This document shows positions 32,278-38,061 of a stretch of DNA of 38,061 bases, one piece after another; positions within the stretch are counted from its first letter, which is position 1, and each line of letters starts with the position of its first letter. Below the pieces are notes generated by a model, which was given only the letters and a program-made list of their open reading frames with translations, ran no database searches and was not told the DNA's origin. The DNA comes from DATAVK01 sp036267755 (lineage in GTDB: Bacteria; Actinomycetota; Actinomycetes; JAFAQI01): positions 1-38,061 of the forward strand of contig DATAVK010000118.1 of assembly GCA_036267755.1 (NCBI GenBank). The letters are read 5' to 3'. Made by a program: the position numbers and the translations under genes.

Positions 32278-33288
32278 GTGGACCTCGACGCATTCGTGCA
32301 GACCCACCGGGCCCAGTGGGCTCGGCTCGAGGAGCTGACGCGGGCCTCCCGCCGGCCGCGACGACTCAGCGGCGCTGAGATCGACGAGCTAGTCGCCCTG
32401 TACCAACAGGTCGCGACCCAGTTGTCCATGGTGCAGTCCCGATCGCCGGACCCGGTGCTGGTGGGACGGCTATCGCGGCTGGTCGCCGACGGTCGAGCGG
32501 CCGTGACCGGCACCCACGCGGTGGCGTGGCGCGAGATCGCTCGGTTCATCACGGTGACGTTCCCCGTCGCGGTCTATCGATGCCGACGCTGGTGGGTGCC
32601 GACTGCACTGGTGTCGTTGGCCGTCGCGTTCGGTCTGGGGTGGTGGGTCGACACCCACGTCGCGGTGCAGCGGTCGCTGTTGCCACCGGCCCAGGTGCGA
32701 TCGCTGGTCAACACCCAGTTCGCGAACTACTACCGGGCGCATCCGGCGAAGGACTTCGCCGGTCAGGTATGGACGAACAACGTCTGGGTCGCGGCGGAGA
32801 CGCTGGTCGGCGGCATCCTGCTCGGCCTTCCCACGATCTTTGCGCTGTTCTCGAACATGCTCAACGTCGGCGTCATCGGCGGCTACATGGCGGCCGCCGG
32901 GAAGCTCGGGCTGTTCTTCGGGCTGATTGCCCCCCACGGCATCCTCGAGCTCACGGCCGTGTTCGTGGCGAGCGGGACCGGGCTTCGGCTGGGCTGGACG
33001 GTCGTCGACCCCGGTCCTCGCCGTCGTACCGATGCGCTCGCCGCCGAGGGTCGGTCGACCATCACGATCGCGCTCGGCCTGATCGGCGTGCTCGCTGTGT
33101 CCGGGATCATCGAGGCCTTCGTCACGCCTTCCGGCCTGCCGACCTGGGCCCGGATCGGGATCGGGGTCCTGGCCGAGCTCGCCTTCCTGACCTATGTCTG
33201 GACCCTCGGCCGGCGAGGCGCGCTGGCGGGCGAGACCGGCGACCTCAGCCTCGAGGCGCGGGGTGACCTGGCCGAGGTCGCGGGATGA
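32278..33288 (+). CDS. SpoIIM/DUF95 family membrane protein
   Basis: A 336-residue multi-helix membrane protein. A soluble N-terminal region (about 1-95) has WARLEELTRASRRPRRLSGAEIDELVALYQ, then helices begin with WWVPTALVSLAVAFGLGWW and continue through VWVAAETLVGGILLGLPTIFALFSN, YMAAAGKLGLFFGLIAPHGILELTAVF, TITIALGLIGVLAVSGIIEAF and a last one near 305-320. GLIAPHGILEL is the SpoIIM/DUF95 signature. SpoIIM acts in peptidoglycan remodelling in spore formers; here the role is unknown. The GTG at 32278 has TAGTCT 10 nt upstream and no ribosome site, so a near-leaderless start is likely. Its stop overlaps the GNAT gene (ATGA). Confidence 0.86.
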   Translation: MDLDAFVQTHRAQWARLEELTRASRRPRRLSGAEIDELVALYQQVATQLSMVQSRSPDPVLVGRLSRLVADGRAAVTGTHAVAWREIARFITVTFPVAVYRCRRWWVPTALVSLAVAFGLGWWVDTHVAVQRSLLPPAQVRSLVNTQFANYYRAHPAKDFAGQVWTNNVWVAAETLVGGILLGLPTIFALFSNMLNVGVIGGYMAAAGKLGLFFGLIAPHGILELTAVFVASGTGLRLGWTVVDPGPRRRTDALAAEGRSTITIALGLIGVLAVSGIIEAFVTPSGLPTWARIGIGVLAELAFLTYVWTLGRRGALAGETGDLSLEARGDLAEVAG

Positions 33289-33737
33289 CGGCGCCGGTCG
33301 TCCGGTTGGCCGTCACCGCCGATGCCGCCGCCGTCACAGATCTCGTCGCTGGGGCCTACGACCGTTATGTCGCCAGGATCGGCCGCCGTCCGGCGCCGAT
33401 GGACGCGGACTATCCGGCGCTGATCGAGCAGGGTGCGGTCCGGGTCGCTGAGCTCGACGGCGAGATCATCGGCGTCCTCGTGACCGAGGAGCGGAGCGAT
33501 CACCTGTTGCTGGACAACGTCGCCGTGTCGTCGAGCGCCCGAGGCCGAGGTGTCGGCGGGCTGCTGATCGAGACCGCGGAGCGCCTGGCGAAGGATGCCG
33601 GCCTGCCCGAGGTCCGGCTCTACACGAATGCCGCCATGACGGAGAACCTCGAGTACTACCCGCGGCGCGGCTATGTCGAGACCCATCGCGGCGGGCAAGC
33701 CGGTTTTGCGCGGGTGTTCTTCACCAAGCCCGTGTGA
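33285..33737 (+). CDS. GNAT family N-acetyltransferase
   Basis: A 150-residue GNAT-fold acetyltransferase. The acetyl-CoA pyrophosphate loop is RGRGVG (86-91) within VAVSSSARGRGVGGLLIE, followed by the second conserved motif LYTNAAMTENLEYYPRRGY, which has the motif B tyrosine, and a final FARVFFTKPV strand. It would transfer an acetyl group from acetyl-CoA to an unidentified amine. The ATG overlaps the SpoIIM stop by 4 bp, so it is co-translated with it. Nothing links it functionally to the neighbours; it sits at the point where the RDD-SpoIIM part and the DUF58-MoxR operon face each other. Confidence 0.87.
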   Translation: MTAPVVRLAVTADAAAVTDLVAGAYDRYVARIGRRPAPMDADYPALIEQGAVRVAELDGEIIGVLVTEERSDHLLLDNVAVSSSARGRGVGGLLIETAERLAKDAGLPEVRLYTNAAMTENLEYYPRRGYVETHRGGQAGFARVFFTKPV

Positions 33738-33742
33738 CACCT

Positions 33743-33782
33743 GTCAGCAGCACATCGGGCTCTGGCCCGATCACGTGCTGAG
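33743..33782. terminator. 40-bp inverted repeat between convergent genes (family copy B)
   Basis: ATCGGGC (33754-33760) and GCCCGAT (33765-33771) pair around a TCTG loop; CAGCAC (33748-33753) and GTGCTG (33775-33780) pair outside with a bulge. Aligned to copy A at 16053, 30 of 40 bases match. It lies 5 bp after the GNAT stop and 3 bp before the DUF58 stop. Confidence 0.65.
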
Positions 33783-33785
33783 AAG

Positions 33786-35081
33786 TCAAAGGCGGCCGGC
33801 GGCCTTGAGGTCCAGGTAGGTGTCGGCGACGGCGGAGGCGAAACCGGCCGGTTCAGCGGACACGATGATGGCGCCGCGGCGTTGCAGCGTGGCGGCAGTT
33901 CGGGCCCGAGCCGAGCGCGCTGTCTCCGCCGCAGCGGCGCCGTACACGGCTTCGGCATCTTCGCGCCGGTGAGCCAGCTCGTCGATTCGGGGGTCAGCGA
34001 CCGACGCCACGATGACGACGTGGCGCCGGACCAGCGAGCCGATGAAGGGCAACAAGCCGACCTCGACGGCGGCCGGCTCCAGGGCCGTGAACCACACGAT
34101 CAGCGATCGCCGTCGCAGCCGCCGCAGGAGCTGCGAGATCACGGCGCGCGCATCGGTCTCGACCAGCGCCGGTTCCAGCGTTGCGGTCGCGCGCATTACG
34201 GCGGGCAGCACATCGCCCGCCCGTGTCATGTCGACGTAGCTACGCAGCACGGCGTCATGCGCCAACAGGCCGACCCGGTCGCCGGCCTGCCGGGACAGCG
34301 CCGCCAGCAGGAGTGCCGCGTCCAGTGACGACTCGAGCCGCGGCGCGCCGTCGACGCGCCCGGCCGCGGTCCGTCCCGTGTCGAGCACGATCAGCACCTG
34401 TCGGTCGCGTTCCGGTCGCCAGGTGCGGACCACCACATCGGTACGCCGGGCGGTGGCCCGCCAGTCGATCGAGCGCGCGTCGTCACCGTGGACGTAGAGC
34501 CGCAACGAGTCGAACTCCGTGCCCTGGCCGCGCACCACCGAGGCGACGGCACCGTCGAGCTGACGCAGCCGGGCCAGCTTCTCGGGAAGCAGCCGGCGAC
34601 TCCGGAACGCCGGAAGCACGCGGACCGTCCACGGCGCTGCCCGGGTCCGCTGCCGACCGGCGAGACCCAGCGGGCCGATGCACCGCAACGTCACACCGGC
34701 CGCCGCGCGGATACCTCGTCGTTCGGGGCGCAGGGTTGAGGTGAGCCGCACCCGGTCGCCCGGGGCGATGTTCACCGAGAACGATCGCGGCGTGGCGCCG
34801 GCGCTCGGCGGCCAGGCATCACGAACCCGGCCCCGCAACCGCCGCGGTCCGGCGTTGCGCACGAGGAGGACGACGTCCACGGGCTCGCCGAGCCGGGTGG
34901 TGTCGGCACCCTCGCGGCCGAACTCGACCGCCCGCGGGGATGCGGCGAGCACCACGTCAAGGGCAACCAGCACGATCAAAGCCAGCAACAGCAGGGCCAC
35001 GCTCGTGCCACCGGCGGGCACCACGACGACGATCACGATGCCGAGGAACGCCAGCAGCGCGGCTCGTCCGGTCAGCGCCAT
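33786..35081 (-). CDS. DUF58 domain protein
   Basis: A 431-residue protein with two N-terminal membrane helices (about 8-23 and 27-46), a beta-rich region (50-160) and a DUF58 domain. The signature runs from QGTEFDSLRLYVHGDD (186-201) through RSIDWRATARR to VVRTWRPERDRQVLIVLD (217-234). The following MIDAS-like motif is D234-T-G-R-T instead of DxSxS, so metal binding may be weak. ATG at 35081 is chosen because the membrane helices begin directly after it; the longer open frame is antisense-like and low-quality. It lies 14 bp downstream of the moxR gene. DUF58/MoxR pairs form chaperone-like systems that act on membrane or secreted complexes. Confidence 0.87.
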   Translation of the reverse strand: MALTGRAALLAFLGIVIVVVVPAGGTSVALLLLALIVLVALDVVLAASPRAVEFGREGADTTRLGEPVDVVLLVRNAGPRRLRGRVRDAWPPSAGATPRSFSVNIAPGDRVRLTSTLRPERRGIRAAAGVTLRCIGPLGLAGRQRTRAAPWTVRVLPAFRSRRLLPEKLARLRQLDGAVASVVRGQGTEFDSLRLYVHGDDARSIDWRATARRTDVVVRTWRPERDRQVLIVLDTGRTAAGRVDGAPRLESSLDAALLLAALSRQAGDRVGLLAHDAVLRSYVDMTRAGDVLPAVMRATATLEPALVETDARAVISQLLRRLRRRSLIVWFTALEPAAVEVGLLPFIGSLVRRHVVIVASVADPRIDELAHRREDAEAVYGAAAAETARSARARTAATLQRRGAIIVSAEPAGFASAVADTYLDLKAAGRL

Positions 35082-35095
35082 GCTCGTCCGACCCG

Positions 35096-36103
35096 CTAGC
35101 GAGGAACCGGGACCGAGGCGAGCACGCCGTCGAGCACGCCGTCCGAGGTGACCCCTTCGAGCTCGGCCTCGGGCCGGACGCTGACCCGGTGGCGCAGCGT
35201 CGGGCGCGCCAGCGCCTTGACGTCGTCGGGCGTGAGGTAGTCCCGGCCCGACAGCCACGCCCAGGCCTTCGACGTCGCCAGCAAGGCGGTCGCCCCGCGC
35301 GGCGACACGCCGAGCGAGAGCGACGGCGAGACCCGGGTGGCCCGGCAGACGTCGACGACGTACCCGAGGACCTCCGGCGACACTCGCACCGTCGTGGCGG
35401 CGCTCCGTGCCGCTGCCAGCTCCGCCGCGCCCGCCACGGGTCCCACACCGGCCGCCGCCAGGTCTCGCGGGTCGAAGCCGGCGTCGTGGCGCTGCAGCAC
35501 CGCCACCTCGTCGTCGCGGTCCGGCAGCGGCACGGTGAGCTTCAGCAGGAACCGGTCGAGTTGCGCCTCCGGCAGCGGATAGGTGCCGTCGTACTCGACC
35601 GGGTTCTGGGTGGCGGCGACCAGGAAGGGAGACGGCAGCGGTCGGGCGAGCCCCTCGACGCTCACCTGCCGTTCCTCCATCGCCTCGAGCAACGCGGCCT
35701 GGGTCTTCGGCGGGGTCCGGTTGATCTCGTCGGCGAGCAGCAGGTTGGTGAAGACCGGCCCGTCGTGGAACTCGAAGTTCGCGGTGCGCGCGTCGTACAC
35801 CAGCGATCCGGTGATGTCGCCCGGCATCAGGTCCGGTGTGAACTGCACTCGCTTGGAATCCAGGTCAAGCGAGGCGGCCAGCGTCCGCACCAGCAGCGTC
35901 TTCGCGACGCCAGGGACGCCTTCGAGCAGCACGTGGCCCTGGCAGAGAAGCGCGATCACGAGACCGGTCACCGCCGCGTCCTGGCCGACGACGGCCTTGC
36001 CCACCTCCTCGCGCAGTGAGGTCAGTGACTCGCGAGCCGCCTCCGCCGAGGGCGGCGGGGTACGCCGGGGTGCCCGGCGACGTCCGGGGGGCGGGACAGT
36101 CAC
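35096..36103 (-). CDS. MoxR family AAA ATPase
   Basis: A 335-residue AAA+ ATPase of the MoxR group. Walker A is GVPGVAKT (62-69), Walker B is LLLADE (121-126), sensor 1 is ATQNP (164-168), and the MoxR-type EINRTPPKTQAALLEAMEERQVSV follows Walker B. The C-terminal lid contains SLGVSPRGATALL and a final helical segment. MoxR ATPases work with vWA/DUF58 partners as chaperones for assembly of protein complexes. The GTG start overlaps the stop of the DUF4350 gene by 4 bp (GTGA), tying it to that operon. In mycobacteria the equivalent gene (Rv3692, moxR2) is in the same order with DUF58. Confidence 0.92.
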   Translation of the reverse strand: MTVPPPGRRRAPRRTPPPSAEAARESLTSLREEVGKAVVGQDAAVTGLVIALLCQGHVLLEGVPGVAKTLLVRTLAASLDLDSKRVQFTPDLMPGDITGSLVYDARTANFEFHDGPVFTNLLLADEINRTPPKTQAALLEAMEERQVSVEGLARPLPSPFLVAATQNPVEYDGTYPLPEAQLDRFLLKLTVPLPDRDDEVAVLQRHDAGFDPRDLAAAGVGPVAGAAELAAARSAATTVRVSPEVLGYVVDVCRATRVSPSLSLGVSPRGATALLATSKAWAWLSGRDYLTPDDVKALARPTLRHRVSVRPEAELEGVTSDGVLDGVLASVPVPR

Positions 36104-37302
36104 TGCTGACCTCCAGGTCGTGGGTCGCTCGTCGTACCGGTGGGCACACCCGGCTGCTGCCGGACCGCCGCCTCCAGTGCCTCCAGCTCGCCCGCCAGGC
36201 CGACCAGGGCCGGATCGTCGCGTGGGTCGGCACCGTACAGCAGCGCGTGCACCGAGGGGGCGGGCTGCCCGGTGTGCTCCGCCACGACGCTGACAAGTGC
36301 AGCCGGATCGACGTCAGGGTCGAGCCGGACCGCGGCAGCGACCCGCCGCCGGGTGGCCGTCCGAAGTGCCGCAGCGGCGGTGGCGCGGGCGTTGGCTGCG
36401 TGCAGCAGCCGGGCGTTGCCCTCGACGGTCTCGGCCGCGCGCACCACGACCGGGAGGGGCTCGACGACCGGACGCCCGAGTCGCCGGGCCCGCCACAGAG
36501 CCAGCACGATCACCGCGACCGCGAGCTGTACCAGCCCCCAGTCGAGACCTGACGGCAGCAACCGGAACAGGCCCCGCCGGTCGCTGCTCGCCAGCGCGCC
36601 GCCGAGGTCGCCCGGCGGAAGCCATTGCAGCCGTGACGAGCCGCTCAGCAACCCGAGCGCGAGCGCGGCGTTGCCTGACTTCCCGAGGTCGGCGTTGCTC
36701 AGCAGCGAGCCACCACCCAGGACGACGGTTCGACCGCCGGTCGCCCGGCGGTCCACGACCAGCGCCGCGTCCCCGGCCGCCCGATAACACCCGGTGGCAC
36801 CCGAGCGGGTCGCGTAGAGGTCACCGATGAACTCGATCGAGCCGGAGACCGTCGCAGCAGGCAGTGCGCAACCCGGCCCGGGCGTGACGCCGGAGGTGAC
36901 GTTGTTGAGCGTCGCCGGGACACCGAACGCGCCGAGCTCGCGGTTCTCCGGGCCGACGAGCAGCACCGTCGCCGTCGTGCTCGCCAGGGCGTGCAACAGG
37001 CTCAAGGAGACGGCGCCGGGATCCGCGAGGACCACCGTCTCGCCGGATCTTGCCGCACCGATCAGTCCGGAGCTGGTGTCCGGCACCGCGACCGATACTC
37101 CCCGACCGTCGAGCAGGACCGCGAGGGCGTGGGTGCCGCTCGGGGCGGTGCTCCGCGGGTCCAGCGGGTTGTCCGAGGAGGCCGACACCGCCGCGAGAAG
37201 TGCGACCAGCGCCAGCGCGACCACCACGATGAGGATCGGCAGCCGGGCGGCGCGCCACAGCTTGCCGACATCCAGCGGGGCCTCGGCGGCGACCGTGCTC
37301 AC
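36100..37302 (-). CDS. DUF4350 domain membrane protein
   Basis: A 400-residue protein with an N-terminal helix (about 20-39), a globular extracytosolic DUF4350-like region (about 50-250) with THALAVLLDGRGVSV and GRTVVLGGGSLLSNADLG, a second helix (LDWGLVQLAVAVIVLALW, about 268-287) and a cytosolic tail with VRAAETVEGNARLLHAANARATAAAALR. The fold of the soluble part resembles ThuA/glutamine-amidotransferase-like folds in related DUF4350 proteins, without a clear catalytic triad. The GTG start and stop overlap the upstream DUF4129 gene and moxR by GTGA each. Its neighbour set (DUF4129, DUF4350, MoxR, DUF58) is a conserved envelope-linked cluster of unknown function. Confidence 0.85.
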   Translation of the reverse strand: MSTVAAEAPLDVGKLWRAARLPILIVVVALALVALLAAVSASSDNPLDPRSTAPSGTHALAVLLDGRGVSVAVPDTSSGLIGAARSGETVVLADPGAVSLSLLHALASTTATVLLVGPENRELGAFGVPATLNNVTSGVTPGPGCALPAATVSGSIEFIGDLYATRSGATGCYRAAGDAALVVDRRATGGRTVVLGGGSLLSNADLGKSGNAALALGLLSGSSRLQWLPPGDLGGALASSDRRGLFRLLPSGLDWGLVQLAVAVIVLALWRARRLGRPVVEPLPVVVRAAETVEGNARLLHAANARATAAAALRTATRRRVAAAVRLDPDVDPAALVSVVAEHTGQPAPSVHALLYGADPRDDPALVGLAGELEALEAAVRQQPGVPTGTTSDPRPGGQQ

Positions 37303-37919
37303 CGCGACCTCCGCCTCGCACCCGCGGACACGGCGCGATCGGCCTCGCGCAGGGTCTCGAGCTGGTGGGGGCCCGCCGTACCTCCGCCGTACACCACGTC
37401 GTTGAACGTGCCGGCCGCGGCGTCGAGCAGGGGCGACGCCGCCGGCATCCCGCGCCCGGCCTCTCGGGCGACCTCGAGCGCGGTCCGACCGGCGCGTGGC
37501 TCGATGACTCCGCGCTCCTCCAGCGCCCGGACCACGGCACGCATCTGCTCTAGGACAGCCGTCTCGTGGTCACCCCGATCGGCGGCGGCCACTGCGAGGG
37601 CGCGGTGCTCGGCTGCGCTCAGGGTCCGGTCGTTGGAGAGCACCGCCCCGGGCGCGACCGCCGAGCGACGCAGCGGTCCCACCCGCCGCCAGATGACGAA
37701 GCCGATCAGCAGGGCGAGAACCACCAGGACGGCCAGCGCCAGGGCCCCGCCGGCCGACCCCGTACCGACGTGCGTGAGCACCGAGGAGAGCCAGTGGCCG
37801 ACGGCCTTCACGGCGCGCACCAGCAGTGGGTCACGTTGCTGGTGGTAGATCGCCTTGGACAGCTCGTGACGGGCAGCATGCTGCGCCCCGGCCCGAGTGA
37901 TCGGGGGGACTGGAGTCAC
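37299..37919 (-). CDS. DUF4129 domain membrane protein
   Basis: A 206-residue protein with a cytosolic-looking N-terminus (1-35, HELSKAIYHQQRDP), a single membrane helix (GGALALAVLVVLALLIGFVIW, about 57-77) and a helical C-terminal domain, EHRALAVAAADRGDHETAVLEQMRAVVRALEERG, characteristic of DUF4129, ending in a basic tail. DUF4129 is found next to transglutaminase or DUF4350/MoxR/DUF58 genes; its function is unknown. GTG at 37919 overlaps the stop of the preceding gene by 4 bp (GTGA), and its own stop overlaps the next GTG the same way. Confidence 0.85.
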   Translation of the reverse strand: MTPVPPITRAGAQHAARHELSKAIYHQQRDPLLVRAVKAVGHWLSSVLTHVGTGSAGGALALAVLVVLALLIGFVIWRRVGPLRRSAVAPGAVLSNDRTLSAAEHRALAVAAADRGDHETAVLEQMRAVVRALEERGVIEPRAGRTALEVAREAGRGMPAASPLLDAAAGTFNDVVYGGGTAGPHQLETLREADRAVSAGARRRSR

Positions 37920-38061
37920 CGGCCGCCGTTCGCCGCGGCCTGTTGCAGCGTCAGGTCGAGGGCCTCGGAGCGCATCCGCCGGTCGATGTAGAGCAGTGCG
38001 CCGATCCCGGCCGCGAACGGACGCACGATGGTGCCGGCCAGGAAGTTGCCGATGCCGACAA
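37916..38061 (-). CDS. 3' end of a membrane protein upstream of DUF4129 (partial)
   Basis: The minus-strand frame open from the window edge to a TGA at 37916-37918 encodes the last ~47 residues of a protein: a hydrophobic stretch VGIGNFLAGTIVRPFAAGIG, then ALLYIDRRMRSEALDL and a short Ala/Gly tail. The pattern of a final helix followed by LLYIDRRMR is typical of a large multi-helix membrane protein that begins this cluster in actinobacteria (Rv3690 type). It is the first visible gene of the operon; its start is outside the window. Its stop overlaps the DUF4129 start as GTGA. Confidence 0.72.
   Translation of the reverse strand, partial: VGIGNFLAGTIVRPFAAGIGALLYIDRRMRSEALDLTLQQAAANGGR

Overview
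The window is a GC-rich, gene-dense chromosomal segment of a high-GC Gram-positive bacterium (Actinomycetota). The evidence is the futalosine-independent menaquinone genes, a fused two-domain FbiC with CofD and CofE for coenzyme F420, a WhiB2/WhmD-type regulator, a ferrochelatase with a C-terminal cysteine cluster, an actinobacterial-length SAH hydrolase, frequent GTG/TTG starts, 1- to 8-bp gene overlaps and several starts that look leaderless. The gene order resembles parts of the Mycobacterium and Streptomyces core genome (whiB2, fbiA, fbiB, zincin-like protein, DUF3499, phosphomannomutase, SIS isomerase; separately RDD, SpoIIM, DUF58, MoxR, DUF4350). There are no mycolic-acid genes here. 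A frankineae-like or other non-mycolate actinomycete is my best guess, but the genus cannot be told from the window.

Layout. 1-7.2 kb: menaquinone synthesis. A 5'-truncated isochorismate synthase (menF) is followed by a small membrane protein, a VOC protein and a dienelactone hydrolase, then the minus-strand operon menA-menC-menD and the divergent menE. 7.2-11.6 kb: UDP-glucose/GDP-mannose dehydrogenase, then an acyl-CoA dehydrogenase translationally coupled to coproporphyrin ferrochelatase, and a TIGR03089 protein. 11.7-16.1 kb: GT4 glycosyltransferase, sugar-1-phosphate nucleotidyltransferase, AlkA-type glycosylase and a DUF4349 membrane protein. 16.1-20.6 kb: F420 genes cofE and cofD (minus) and fbiC (plus). 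20.7-25.8 kb: whiB2, a giant GT2 membrane glycosyltransferase and its partner DUF5719. 25.8-29.9 kb: zincin-like protein, DUF3499, a zinc-ribbon protein, phosphomannomutase, a Trm112-like protein and a phosphosugar isomerase. 29.9-31.3 kb: ahcY. 31.4-38.06 kb: RDD, SpoIIM and GNAT genes facing an operon of membrane protein, DUF4129, DUF4350, MoxR and DUF58.

How the genes work together. The isomerase (Fru-6-P/Man-6-P), phosphomannomutase (Man-6-P/Man-1-P) and nucleotidyltransferase (Man-1-P to GDP-mannose) can supply activated mannose to the glycosyltransferases. MenF, MenD, MenC and MenE cover chorismate to OSB-CoA, and MenA prenylates the product; MenB and MenH are outside the window. FbiC makes the Fo chromophore, CofD adds the phospho(enol)lactyl group and CofE adds glutamates. 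This CofE lacks the nitroreductase domain that mycobacterial FbiB uses to reduce dehydro-F420.

No mobile element, CRISPR array, tRNA or rRNA was seen, and no gene-free stretch exceeds about 260 bp. The most unusual material is in the intergenic DNA: a 40-bp inverted-repeat family shared by two convergent junctions, a short ATGGSCCAT repeat family in two places, tandem duplications of gene 3' ends across stop codons, a structured fbiC-whiB2 spacer with two candidate whiB starts, and a set of TANNNT boxes placed 6-7 nt before start codons.
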